Source: JAHEEL01 sp963700375 (GTDB lineage Bacteria > Actinomycetota > Acidimicrobiia > Spongiisociales > UBA5794). From it: a stretch of 64,000 nucleotides of DNA. Below the pieces are notes generated by a model. That model saw only the letters and a list, made by a program, of their open reading frames with translations, had not been told where the DNA came from and made no database searches. The first letter of the stretch is position 1, and each line of letters begins with the position of its first letter. The DNA is taken from NCBI GenBank assembly GCA_963700375.1, contig CAVOXF010000005.1, forward strand, positions 62,001 through 126,000. Direction: 5' to 3'. Position numbers and translations under genes: made by a program. This document shows, one piece after another, positions 53,268 through 61,871 of the stretch.

Positions 53268-53567
53268 TCAGTCGTAGAACCGATACAAATCGGTGATCAC
53301 GGCGCCGATCCGTTGCCCGGCAGGACCGGACCACCCCGCCGATCGCGTCACCTGCACTGCATTCGACGCAACGAACACCCGGTCGATCCCGGAATCGGCT
53401 TCGAAGACCCGCCGTGCAAGGATCGCTGCGAAGTCGTCGACGCCCGGAGCCTGCGGAGGCTCGTCGAACGATCGTGTGGCCATGCTCGTGAGGTTGCGGT
53501 CGAGGGTGAAGATCGCGACATCGCCGACAACCGTGCGGTCGAGCAATTCGATCGGCTGGCCCACCAT
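53268..53567 (-). CDS. Small conserved-looking hypothetical protein
   Basis: The protein has 99 residues from ATG 53567, preceded by AGGAG at close spacing; GTG 53564 would be spaced better. I do not recognise it. The pattern of strand (DVAIFTLDRNLTS), helix (DDFAAILARRVFE) and strand (RVFVASNAVQVTR) suggests a small alpha/beta fold, and there are no cysteines or TM segments. It lies 50 bases downstream of pyruvate kinase in the same direction and converges on the VanW gene. Confidence 0.6.
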   Translation of the reverse strand: MVGQPIELLDRTVVGDVAIFTLDRNLTSMATRSFDEPPQAPGVDDFAAILARRVFEADSGIDRVFVASNAVQVTRSAGWSGPAGQRIGAVITDLYRFYD

Positions 53568-53617
53568 GTACTCCTGGATCGGGAGAGCGGAGTGTAGATC
53601 GTGCGCGGATTGAGGCT

Positions 53618-55048
53618 CTAGTGGAGCGGCACACCCCCGGTGACGGCTCCGACGCGATGGACCTTCATCAAGTTGGTCGAGGCCCTCAGATTCGGCGGGA
53701 TGCCGGCCACCATCACGGTTGTATCCCCGATCTCCACGATGCCGTGCTCGAGCAGGTACTCCTCGGCGAATGTCAGCATGTCGTCGGTTGAGTCGTGCGG
53801 AGGCGACTTCAGCGGCGTGATACAACCGAACACGGCCATGGCGCGATATGTCGACTCGTGCGGGGTGAAGGCGTAGACATCGGCCCGCGGGCGGTGCTTC
53901 GACAACAGGCGCGCCGTTGTCCCGCTCTCGGTGAACGCAACGATCGTGTCAATCCCGAGACGGTTCGCTGTTTCGACCGCTGCCTGAGAGACCACCGATG
54001 CGTACGGAGAACTGTCACGAAGCGTTTTCGCGTGTGGTGCCGATACGAACTCCGGGCTCATCTCGGCCTCTCGACAGATCACATCCATCGTCCGCACCGC
54101 TCCGACTGGATAGGCACCGATCGCGGACTCTGCCGAGAGCATCACCGCGTCCGTCCCGTCGAGCACCGATCGGTACACATCGGTCACCTCGGCCCGTGTC
54201 GGGCGGGGGTTGGTGATCATGGACTCGAGCATTTCGGTGGCGGTGATGACGATCTTGCCTGCCGCGTTCGTTTGCGCGAGGATCTCGGTTTGTGCTCGGG
54301 GGACGCTCTCCAGGTTGAGTTCTACACCCAGATCGCCTCGAGCGACCATGGCCCCGTCTGCCTCGGTCAGGATGTCGCCGAGGTTGCGGTAGCCAACCGT
54401 TGATTCGATCTTCGCGATAATCGGCGTGTACCCGATGTACTTGCGAATCTCCCGGATATCGGCACCCGACGAGATGAAGGAGGCGGCGAGCAGATCGAAG
54501 CCCAACTCACGACCGAACGCGAGATCGGCAAGGTCCTTCTCGGTGATGACCGGTACGCGTGTGTCGCTCCCCGGGAAGGCCGCTCCCTTGTGATCGAGGA
54601 GTGTTCCGCCACTAATGACCCGAGCGCGGGCCTCGACCCCATCGGTCGAGAGGACTTCGAGCGAGATCATGCCGTCGGAGAACAGAACCCTCGATCCTGG
54701 TACGAGGTCGACGTACTCGAGGTACGCGACGCAGACGAGCGAGGCATCACCCTCACCCTCACCGGGGGCGATCGTGACCTCGCTCCCGGGTTCGAGGACG
54801 ACCGATCCGCCGGGGAACACTCCGACGCGGATCTTCGGTCCCTGGATGTCCTGCATCGTCGCCACGGGAATGCCGAGTTCGTCTGAGGCGGCACGGACCC
54901 ACTCATGGCGCTGGCGGTGCTCGCCTGGAGTTCCGTGGGAGAAGTTGAACCGGGCGACGTTCATGCCCGCTTCGATCATGCTGCGGACATCGGTCGGCGA
55001 GTCGACCGCCGGGCCGAGGGTCGCGACGATCTTGGTCTTGCGTCTCAT
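53618..55048 (-). CDS. pyk: Pyruvate kinase
   Basis: The protein has 476 residues, the normal length. It transfers phosphate from phosphoenolpyruvate to ADP. The sequence includes KIVATLGPAVDS, ARFNFSHGT, MQDIQGPKIRVG, the catalytic lysine in IIAKIES, the metal ligand in MVARGDLGVE and the signature TATEMLESM. The C-terminal allosteric domain is present (ESGTTARLLSKHRP). It opens at ATG 55048. Confidence 0.97.
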   Translation of the reverse strand: MRRKTKIVATLGPAVDSPTDVRSMIEAGMNVARFNFSHGTPGEHRQRHEWVRAASDELGIPVATMQDIQGPKIRVGVFPGGSVVLEPGSEVTIAPGEGEGDASLVCVAYLEYVDLVPGSRVLFSDGMISLEVLSTDGVEARARVISGGTLLDHKGAAFPGSDTRVPVITEKDLADLAFGRELGFDLLAASFISSGADIREIRKYIGYTPIIAKIESTVGYRNLGDILTEADGAMVARGDLGVELNLESVPRAQTEILAQTNAAGKIVITATEMLESMITNPRPTRAEVTDVYRSVLDGTDAVMLSAESAIGAYPVGAVRTMDVICREAEMSPEFVSAPHAKTLRDSSPYASVVSQAAVETANRLGIDTIVAFTESGTTARLLSKHRPRADVYAFTPHESTYRAMAVFGCITPLKSPPHDSTDDMLTFAEEYLLEHGIVEIGDTTVMVAGIPPNLRASTNLMKVHRVGAVTGGVPLH

Positions 55049-55089
55049 GGGGTCACACTACCGGGGTTGCGCCGCCGCCAGTCCTCAGC

Positions 55090-55410
55090 TCGCCTCGAGC
55101 ACCATCCGAAGGAAGTCGCGGGGCGGTCCAGGCTGTTCTGTACCCTCCAGGGCCGTCCTCTGCACGCCTCGCATGTTCGGACGCTCCTGCACCGCCTGGG
55201 GCACAGGGCCGGGGTCGAGAAGCGTGTTGTCCCGCATGCGCCAAGGCACTCGATGGCGTACGACCTCATGTGGGGAAGGCGTCCCGGTGCCGATCATCCG
55301 GCAGCAGCTCGGCCACACGTCGCTTGCGACCACGCAGCGGTACCTCGACCACATCCCCCGCGCGAACTGGTCGAAACGATGCAGCGGCGTGAGTTCAACG
55401 TTTGGCGGAA
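55090..55410 (+). pseudogene. Remnant of a tyrosine recombinase (phage-type integrase), C-terminal half, frameshifted
   Basis: Two plus-strand frames interleave to give the catalytic half of an integrase. LFCTLQGRPLHASHVRTLL and VVPHAPRHSMAYDLM (the H-x-x-R box) are in one frame. VPVPIIRQQLGHTSLATTQRYLDHIP, with the third-box histidine and the tyrosine nucleophile, is in another. PRELVETMQRREF returns in the first frame. At least two frameshifts and the lack of an N-terminal half show that it is dead. It marks a past insertion event downstream of pyk. Confidence 0.8.
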
Positions 55411-55699
55411 AGCCGGGCGGGAATGGGTTAGATCGAATCACCGAGGTCGCCGGTTTCCCGCTGCCCAAGTTCGCCCGCGCCGGCGGTGCTCCGGGGTCGG
55501 AGGGAACCCTCAGAACCTACCGGTTGGCGTTGACCACCCACGCTGCCACCGACCCGTGGTCGGTCGAGACGCGCATCCGATGCGGCCCCGTAGCGGGTGA
55601 TGGTGTTCGACGCTGGCGTCGCGGTGCTCCGATCCGTCGTCGTTGACTGCGAACCGGCGACGCGGTCACCGTTTCGCAGGAACCTTCGCAGGAATGGCC

Positions 55700-55873
55700 G
55701 GAGCGGTTCGGTTGGGCGCCGGCGTCGACGTCGCCGCCGGCACGAAACTCTCCGCCCATCAGGGCAACGAGCGTGATCGAGTCCTCGATGTCGTAGACCG
55801 CCATCGAGACATGGTCGAAGCGTTCGACGAGGTCGCCGAGCGTGTCGGTTAGATCGGCGGATACTCCAGTCAC
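55700..55873 (-). pseudogene. Fragment of a glyoxalase/VOC-superfamily gene
   Basis: A minus-strand frame from GTG 55873 reads LVERFDHVSMAVYDIEDSITLVALMGGEFRAGGD in pieces. This is the first beta-alpha-beta module of a VOC protein of the methylmalonyl-CoA epimerase type, with the metal-binding His in FDHVSMAV. Similarity stops after about 50 residues and the rest of the frame is composition-driven. The other metal ligands and the second half are missing. Confidence 0.6.
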
Positions 55874-55932
55874 GGAAGGGGGCCTACCGGCTCGCGGAGG
55901 CGGTTGTCATTCGCTGAGCTGTGATCTCGTAG

Positions 55933-56114
55933 CCTGACCAGACGCACCACGACGAGGAGCATCATGCGGTCTACGGCACACCAGATCGGGTCATTGCCCA
56001 GATCCAAGAGATCGCGGGCCGGGGCATCGACTTCTGCGCGTCCACTTCGTCGATGCCATCTGGAGTGATGGAATGCAGCCCTTCGGTGAGCAGGTGATCC
56101 CGTCGCCGAGCTGA
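55933..56114 (+). pseudogene. Remnant of a luciferase-like (LLM) flavin monooxygenase C-terminus, frameshifted
   Basis: The frame HDEEHHAVYGTPDRVIAQ followed by IQEIAGRGIDFC matches the conserved end of LLM-class flavin oxidoreductases. After a one-base shift near 56033 the expected continuation RVHFVDAIWSDGMQ and FGEQVIP runs to a TGA at 56112-56114. Only about 60 codons are left of a family that is usually above 300. Its neighbours are also remnants. Confidence 0.65.
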
Positions 56115-56188
56115 AGACCTCCTCCAAATTCGCCTAGGCTTGCGGTACGGCGGCGGACCCGCTCGCCAAAGAGGAGGAGAGACGACTT

Positions 56189-56968
56189 ATGACACGTGCA
56201 CGAACGCTTGTTGTAGCGGTGCTCGCGCTTGCGCTGCTGGCTGCCGGGTGTAGCGATGACGATTCCGTTGACATAGGATCCCTAGGCCTCATCAGCGATG
56301 GGACGCTCACGGTCTGCACCGATTCGCCCTACCCACCGATGGAGTACGAAGAGGACGGAGAGTTCACTGGATTCGACATCGAGCTGATGCGTGCGATCGC
56401 CGACGATCTGGGACTGGAAGCTTCCATAGTGAATATTGGTTTTGATCCGATCACGTCGGGCCTCGCTATGGACTCCGGCGAGTGTGACATTGCGGCAGCG
56501 TCGATCACGATCACCGAGGAGCGTGAAGCCAACATCGATTTCAGCGATGGGTACTTCTCCGGCGACCAATCCTTGCTGACCTCCGAAGGCAGCGGAATCG
56601 CCTCGATTTCCGATCTGAGCGGCAAGAACCTCGGCGTCCAGACGGGCACAACCGGCGAACAGTATGCAGCCGAGAATGCGACCGGTGCCAACCTCGTCTC
56701 GTTCGAGAACCCCGGCGACCTCATCACGGCACTCAATGCCGGAGAGATCGACGCAGTGCTTCAGGACATCGTGACCAACGGTGATGCTGCCCTCAACAAC
56801 TCCAACCTGGTGCTCGTCGAAACCTACAGCACAGACGAGTTCTACGGCTTTGCCGTCAAAGAAGAGGGAGCCGAGAACCTGATGGCTGCGATCAACGCAT
56901 CACTGGCCAAGCTCCGCGACGACGGCACGTATGACGACATCTACGAGGAGTTCTTCCCGACCGGCTGA
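56189..56968 (+). CDS. Polar amino-acid ABC transporter substrate-binding lipoprotein
   Basis: The protein has 259 residues. The signal peptide ends in lipobox LAAGC (Cys21), followed by an acidic linker and an SBP family 3 domain from about residue 37. Typical segments are TVCTDSPYPPMEY, GFDIELMRAIADDLGL, CDIAAASITITEER and LGVQTGTTGEQYA. It captures a polar amino acid, probably glutamine/glutamate-like, outside the membrane. The strong GAGGAGGAG site precedes the ATG. The permease and ATPase genes follow. Confidence 0.93.
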   Translation: MTRARTLVVAVLALALLAAGCSDDDSVDIGSLGLISDGTLTVCTDSPYPPMEYEEDGEFTGFDIELMRAIADDLGLEASIVNIGFDPITSGLAMDSGECDIAAASITITEEREANIDFSDGYFSGDQSLLTSEGSGIASISDLSGKNLGVQTGTTGEQYAAENATGANLVSFENPGDLITALNAGEIDAVLQDIVTNGDAALNNSNLVLVETYSTDEFYGFAVKEEGAENLMAAINASLAKLRDDGTYDDIYEEFFPTG

Positions 56969-56992
56969 TTATCACTACCCACTACGCAATGG

Positions 56993-57018
56993 CGGGGCGG
57001 TCCGATGGGGCCGCCCCG
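56993..57018 (+). terminator. Strong hairpin between the binding-protein and permease genes
   Basis: An 11-base-pair GC-rich stem (including one G-T pair) with a four-base GATG loop lies 25 bases after the binding-protein stop and 60 bases before the permease start. There is no U-tract. In ABC operons such intercistronic hairpins commonly protect the upstream binding-protein mRNA or attenuate read-through, giving more binding protein than permease. That role is inferred here. Confidence 0.55.
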
Positions 57019-57077
57019 CATCGCCATCCGGAAGCGCCTCTGCAGGGGAGGGCCTAGGGCGGTAACGTAGACGGCGA

Positions 57078-57881
57078 ATGGCAGTAGCAACCAAGTCGAG
57101 CCGGATGCGTCGCGCCGAGATCAAACGGCGTGTCATCTACGTTGCCACCGTCATCTTGCTTGTGGTTCTTGCCTTCATCGTCGATTGGCAGCAGCTGCAG
57201 CAGAGCTTCTTCCAACCCGACATCATCAAGGCGATGTTCCCCGATGTTGTCCTCATTGGGGCCAAGAACACGATCATCTACACGACCATGGCATTCAGCT
57301 TCGGTCTCGTGCTGGCGTTGATCCTGGCGTTGATGAAACGATCCACCATACGTCCCTACCGTTGGTTTGCCACGGGGTACATTGAACTCTTTCGGGGCCT
57401 ACCGGCGCTGATCACCATCATCTTGGTTGCCTTCGGTCTGCCGTTGGCGCTTGGCATCCGCATCCCGGGTGGAACCCTGGGGAAGGGAACCCTCGGGCTC
57501 GGGCTCGTTGCCGGCGCCTACATGGCAGAGACCATTCGAGCTGGTATCGAAGCAGTACCGCGTGGGCAAATGGAAGCGGCTCGGTCCCTCGGCATGCCGA
57601 AGGGCACCGCGATGACGTACATCATCTTGCCCCAGGCCTTCCGCATCATCATCCCGCCCCTCACCAACGAGTTGGTCTTGCTGATCAAAGACACCTCGCT
57701 CCTCTTCGTGATCGGTACCACGCCGCTCTCGAAAGAGCTCACCAAGTTCGCTCGCGACTTCATGACCAGCACACAGAATGCGACGCCCCTCACCGTGGTC
57801 GCCTTCATGTACCTGCTCATCACGCTCCCTCTGACATTCTTGGTCCAGCGGCTGGAGCGCAAGGCGGGTAAGGGGCGATGA
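57078..57881 (+). CDS. Polar amino-acid ABC transporter permease
   Basis: The protein has 267 residues. The basic N-terminal tail is followed by a first TM helix at about 19-38 and at least four more. The EAA loop that contacts the ATPase is present (EAARSLGMPKGTAMTYIILPQA). The HisM/GlnP-type opening segment (GAKNTIIYTTMAFSFGLVLALILAL) fits the glutamine/histidine permease group. It overlaps the ATPase gene by four bases. Confidence 0.94.
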   Translation: MAVATKSSRMRRAEIKRRVIYVATVILLVVLAFIVDWQQLQQSFFQPDIIKAMFPDVVLIGAKNTIIYTTMAFSFGLVLALILALMKRSTIRPYRWFATGYIELFRGLPALITIILVAFGLPLALGIRIPGGTLGKGTLGLGLVAGAYMAETIRAGIEAVPRGQMEAARSLGMPKGTAMTYIILPQAFRIIIPPLTNELVLLIKDTSLLFVIGTTPLSKELTKFARDFMTSTQNATPLTVVAFMYLLITLPLTFLVQRLERKAGKGR

Positions 57882-58621
57882 CCGTTGCGGCGCCACCGAT
57901 CGAGATCGAGGACCTCCACAAGTCGTTCGGGGCGCTCGAAGTGCTCCGTGGTATCGATCTCTCCGTCACGACGGGCGAGGTGATCTGCATTATCGGGCCA
58001 TCGGGTTCCGGCAAGTCGACGCTGCTTCGTTGCGTCAACCTTCTCGAGGTTCCGTCGGCGGGCCGGGTTCTGATCGAGGGCTATGACATCACGGACCCGG
58101 AAACCGACGTTGATGCGGTTCGCGCGAAGATCGGCATGGTGTTCCAGCAGTTCAATCTGTTTCCCCATCTCACCGTGTTGAAGAACCTCACGATCGCGCA
58201 GCGCAAAGTCCTCGGTCGCGCGGACGATGAAGCAATATCGGTCGCCGAGGCAATGCTGTCGCGAGTGGGTCTTGCCGACAAGCGAGACGAGTACCCAATC
58301 CGACTATCGGGCGGCCAGCAACAGCGAGTGGCGATTGCTCGCTCGTTGTGTATGAACCCCGACATGATGCTATTCGACGAGCCGACCAGCGCCCTCGACC
58401 CGGAATTGATCGACGAGGTGCTCGATGTGATGCGGGCTCTTGCCGACGAAGGCATGACGATGCTGATTGTCACCCACGAGATGGGGTTTGCCAAACAGGT
58501 TGCCGACCGGGTTCTCTTCATCGATGAAGGGGTCATCCAAGAGCAGGGTCCACCCCGCGATGTCCTCGAGAACCCCAAGAACGAGCGGACCCGCCGGTTC
58601 CTACGCGCCGTCGAGCACTAG
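57878..58621 (+). CDS. Polar amino-acid ABC transporter ATP-binding protein (GlnQ-like)
   Basis: The protein has 247 residues. Walker A is GPSGSGKST, the Q-loop is MVFQQFNLFPH, the signature is LSGGQQQR, and Walker B is MLFDEPTSALD, followed by the switch His in LIVTHEMGFA. The whole-length match to GlnQ/HisP-type ATPases is clear. It completes the binding protein-permease-ATPase set. Its last bases overlap the dead transporter remnant on the other strand. Confidence 0.96.
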   Translation: MTVAAPPIEIEDLHKSFGALEVLRGIDLSVTTGEVICIIGPSGSGKSTLLRCVNLLEVPSAGRVLIEGYDITDPETDVDAVRAKIGMVFQQFNLFPHLTVLKNLTIAQRKVLGRADDEAISVAEAMLSRVGLADKRDEYPIRLSGGQQQRVAIARSLCMNPDMMLFDEPTSALDPELIDEVLDVMRALADEGMTMLIVTHEMGFAKQVADRVLFIDEGVIQEQGPPRDVLENPKNERTRRFLRAVEH

Positions 58622-59220
58622 ATCACCAAGCCGGCCGGCCTCCTCCGGATCGTCGGCGCCGTGTCGGGCTTCGGTCGTGATTGTCACGCCGATGGCCGAC
58701 ACGAGCGACGTGTCCTTGAGGAGCAAGACGAATTCGTTGGTGAGCGGTGGAATCATCAGGTGGAATGCCTGGGACAAGATGATCCACACCATCGCTCTCG
58801 AGTAGCTCATTCCGAGCGACCGCGCCACCTCCATCTGTCCGCGACCCACCGCTTCGATCCCTGCCCGAATTGTCTCCGCCATGTGGGCACCGACGACGAG
58901 CGACAGGCAAGGGCTCCGGGGCCGAAGGTCGTCGGAATGCGAATGCCGAGCGCGATGGGAAGACCCAACCCAATGACCAGGATCCTGTTGGCGACTACCA
59001 CCTCACGATCTAGCTCCCCCGCGATTGCGTTCATGAGCTCGATGTCGAATCCGCTGTATCCCGCCGGTCCCGCTGGATCTTCGAATTCGAGAACCTCGTA
59101 GGGTGATTCGGAACGGACGGTCAGTTCGCCATCCGTGATGAACGCGGAATCGTCGCCGGACAAACACGCCGATGCGGCGACGAGAACGAGCAGCAAGGCG
59201 CTGATCGAACGCTTCCTGGA
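58601..59220 (-). pseudogene. Deletion remnant of a second amino-acid ABC transporter (binding protein fused to permease C-terminus)
   Basis: Reading leftwards, a lipoprotein signal (ISALLLVLVAASAC) and the first part of an SBP family 3 domain (ITDGELTVRSESPYEVLEF, GFDIELMNAIAGEL) run straight into permease sequence (LVIGLGLPIALGIRIP) near 58987. After a one-base shift near 58910, MAETIRAGIEAVGRGQMEVARSLGM and the end of a permease follow. So the binding-protein C-terminus and the permease N-terminal half have been deleted. An AAAGGAG site at 59223-59229 lacks a following start codon. The piece is related to, but distinct from, the intact transporter next to it. Confidence 0.85.
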
Positions 59221-59315
59221 TTCTCCTTTGATTGGGTTCCGGGCTTCCCGGGCCGCCAACTCCAGGTTGTGGGAGCAAGGCTGAACGGTCGGCCCCGGTA
59301 GGCTCGGTCCCCACC

Positions 59316-59972
59316 ATGGCCAGATTCGAGCGCATCGCCCGGCCCGCAAGCGTGCTCGGCGAACAACCGGACAGAGCGGTCTCAGCGGTGGTCCCGATCC
59401 GATCGTTCTATGGACTCACGCGACTCTCGCCCATTCTCGGCAACGCCGAGCGCGCTGCTCTGATGCGGCAGCTCGCGATGCACACCGTCGACACGATCCG
59501 GTACTCGGGGATCCGGACGATCGTTGTCTCGAGCGACCCGGAGGTGGCGGCCTGGAGTGCCGAGCGAGCCGATTCGGTCGTACCGGAACCGCCTCCGGGT
59601 GGCCTGAACGCCGCAGCGCGCGCGGGTGTGGCGGTCGTCGACGGACCGTGGATTGTGGTGCATGCCGACCTGCCGGCACTCTCAGGCCCGGACGTCGCAG
59701 CGGCTGCTCAACACGCAGCGCGCGGCATGGTGCTCGCACCGTCGCGCGACGGCGGCACCTCCCTCATCGGTGGCACCGGCGGGACGTTCCCGTTTGACTA
59801 CGGCCCCGGGAGCTTCCGACGTCACCTATCGGCGACGCGAGGGCGTGCCTCGATCCTCGTGCGACCCGGCCTCGCCCTGGATCTCGATCGACCGTGGGAC
59901 CTAGAGGCCCTTCGCCGCCTGGGCTGCCTTGACGCAGGGATCGATCGAGACCGCCAATCCCCGGCCCGGTAG
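59316..59972 (+). CDS. CofC/2-phospho-L-lactate guanylyltransferase-like protein
   Basis: The protein has 218 residues from ATG 59316. It has a nucleotidyltransferase fold with the CofC-type opening AVVPIRSFYGLTRLSPILGNAERAALMRQLA, then VVSSDPEVAAW, PPPGGLNAAARAGV and VVHADLPALSGPD. This family makes the activated lactate or phosphoenolpyruvate unit for coenzyme F420. Length and motif order fit. No cofD or cofE is adjacent, so the link to F420 rests on the family. Confidence 0.8.
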   Translation: MARFERIARPASVLGEQPDRAVSAVVPIRSFYGLTRLSPILGNAERAALMRQLAMHTVDTIRYSGIRTIVVSSDPEVAAWSAERADSVVPEPPPGGLNAAARAGVAVVDGPWIVVHADLPALSGPDVAAAAQHAARGMVLAPSRDGGTSLIGGTGGTFPFDYGPGSFRRHLSATRGRASILVRPGLALDLDRPWDLEALRRLGCLDAGIDRDRQSPAR

Positions 59973-59981
59973 GCTCTCACC

Positions 59982-60737
59982 GTGATGCCACCGCGACTCT
60001 ACGACCAGGTCCCCTTCGCTACGGAACCGCTTCCTATGCCAAGTTCTGTCATGACGATCGGCGCCCATCCGGACGATGCAGAGTTCGGAGCCGGCGGCAC
60101 GATCTTCACGTGGACGCAACGGGGAACGGATGCCGTGTTCGTCGTCGCCACCGATGGCTCGATGGGATCGTGGGATCCGCACATCGACCAGGCCGACCTG
60201 GTCGCCGATCGGCGTCGCGAACAGATGGCCGCCGCCGCGATTCTCGGGGTCGCAAGCGTCGCGTGGCTCGGACAACCGGACGGTGAACTCCAACAGACCC
60301 GCGGCCTTCGCAAGGCGATCGCATCGCTGATCCGCAAGCACCGTCCGGATGTCGTGCTCACCCATGATCCGTGGCAGCGGTACCAGCTCCATCCGGACCA
60401 CCGAGCGACCGGGTTCCTCGCGATCGACGCCGTCGTGGCCGCTCGCGAACAGCGCTTCTATCCTGAGCAGCAACTCGAAGCCCATCGACCCGCAGCGGTC
60501 CTCTTGTGGTCCGCCGATGAACCCGACCACGCCGAATCCGTCGATGACCGGGCGTTCGAAGCGAAGATCGAGGCGCTGCTGTGCCACGCATCGCAGTCGG
60601 AGACGACGATGGGAGGCGCAGGCACATCGGGCGACGCCCGTGCCCGGTTCATCGAAGGCATCGACGGATGGATGACCACAGCGGGCGAACCGTTCGGACT
60701 CGCCCGAGCCGAGACGTTCAAGAGGCTCTCTCCATGA
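59982..60737 (+). CDS. PIG-L/LmbE-family zinc deacetylase
   Basis: The protein has 251 residues from GTG 59982, ten bases after cofC. Zinc motifs are IGAHPDDAEFGAGG and HPDHRATGFLAIDAV, and the catalytic Asp lies in the first. The substrate is probably an N-acetyl sugar or mycothiol-like conjugate; unlike the Mca at 47293-48132 it lacks the Mca C-terminal segment. The start could be at a later ATG (60036 or 60051), as the first 20 residues are not conserved. Confidence 0.88.
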   Translation: MMPPRLYDQVPFATEPLPMPSSVMTIGAHPDDAEFGAGGTIFTWTQRGTDAVFVVATDGSMGSWDPHIDQADLVADRRREQMAAAAILGVASVAWLGQPDGELQQTRGLRKAIASLIRKHRPDVVLTHDPWQRYQLHPDHRATGFLAIDAVVAAREQRFYPEQQLEAHRPAAVLLWSADEPDHAESVDDRAFEAKIEALLCHASQSETTMGGAGTSGDARARFIEGIDGWMTTAGEPFGLARAETFKRLSP

Positions 60738-60753
60738 TCGGAAGTAGGAACTC

Positions 60754-61854
60754 ATGTCAATGAACACACTGGTGCTCGGTGCAGGGATCGTCGGCTCTGC
60801 CGCGGTCTGGGACCTCGTTCGCCGTGGACACACGGTCGCGGTGGCCGACTCCGACCCCGAGGCTGCTTCGAGGGTCGCGGACGAGTACGGCGCGACACCC
60901 GCCCACCTCGATGTGAACGATCGGGCCGGACTCGACAGCATGATGACTGGATCAGACGCCGTCGTGTCCGCCGTGCCATACCGCTTCGGTCTCGTCGTGG
61001 CCGAAGCGGCCATTCGCGCCGGGGCGCACTATGCGGACTTCGGTGGCAACCCCACGGTCGTTGCCGCACAGCACGACCTCGATGCCGCCGCCGCAGCCGC
61101 CGACGTTCTCGTCGCCCCGGACTGCGGCCTCGCCCCGGGCCTGGCCAACGTCATGGCGGACCATCTCATCGAAACAACTTCCGGGCGGATTCAGTCTGTC
61201 CAGATGCGCGTCGGTGCGCTGCCCCAAGAACCGATCGGCATACTTGGCTACCAACTCGCGTTCAGCCCGGCCGGGTTGATCAACGAGTACGCGGAGCCAT
61301 GCGAGATTCTCGAGGGCGGCCGGTACGCGACGGTCGCGCCGCTCACTCGCTTCGAAACCGTTGAATGGGACAGATGGGGCCCGCTCGAAGCGTTCTCGAC
61401 CGCCGGGGGCACATCGACCATGTGCCTGAACCGGCAGGGCACCGTCGACAAATTGGAGTACAAGACGCTCCGCTTCCCGGGCCACGGACGCATCTTCGCC
61501 GCGATCCGCGACATGGGACTGTTCGACGAGACCGGCGATCCGTCACCTCGTTCAGTACTGCTCGCGGCGCTCGACCGCACGCTGCCCCGCGGCGCCCCGG
61601 ACCTCGTGCTCGTGCGGGTGTGGATCGAGACCGATGATGGCACGCGTATCCTCGAGATCGAGGATGTCCACGACGGCAGATTCTCGGCACTCGCACGGAC
61701 CACAGCATTCCCGGCAACCGCGCTCATCGATCTCGCCCTGCGCGGTGAGGTCACACGGCGTGGTGTTCACTCGATGCAACGTGCCGTCGACGCGGCGTCG
61801 CTGATCGACGAGTTGAACTCGGTGGGTATCGTCGTTGCCGAACGCTCCGGCTGA
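60754..61854 (+). CDS. Saccharopine/lysine dehydrogenase-family oxidoreductase
   Basis: The protein has 366 residues. The N-terminal Rossmann motif is VLGAGIVGSAAVWDLVRRGH, followed by the family segments ADFGGNPTVV and APDCGLAPGLANVM. The C-terminal alpha/beta domain is of the saccharopine dehydrogenase type. The overall size matches single-domain lysine dehydrogenase-like enzymes (Geobacillus LysDH group). The substrate is not certain; lysine deamination or a related imino-acid reaction is the best guess. Confidence 0.85.
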   Translation: MSMNTLVLGAGIVGSAAVWDLVRRGHTVAVADSDPEAASRVADEYGATPAHLDVNDRAGLDSMMTGSDAVVSAVPYRFGLVVAEAAIRAGAHYADFGGNPTVVAAQHDLDAAAAAADVLVAPDCGLAPGLANVMADHLIETTSGRIQSVQMRVGALPQEPIGILGYQLAFSPAGLINEYAEPCEILEGGRYATVAPLTRFETVEWDRWGPLEAFSTAGGTSTMCLNRQGTVDKLEYKTLRFPGHGRIFAAIRDMGLFDETGDPSPRSVLLAALDRTLPRGAPDLVLVRVWIETDDGTRILEIEDVHDGRFSALARTTAFPATALIDLALRGEVTRRGVHSMQRAVDAASLIDELNSVGIVVAERSG

Positions 61855-61871
61855 CCCCTAGCGGGTCGGTT

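Noticed and set aside
55430..55640. A stretch reading SEGTLRTYRLALT downstream of the integrase remnant as the start of a second recombinase
   Set aside because: Only about 15 residues look like an integrase N-terminus; this is too short to call.
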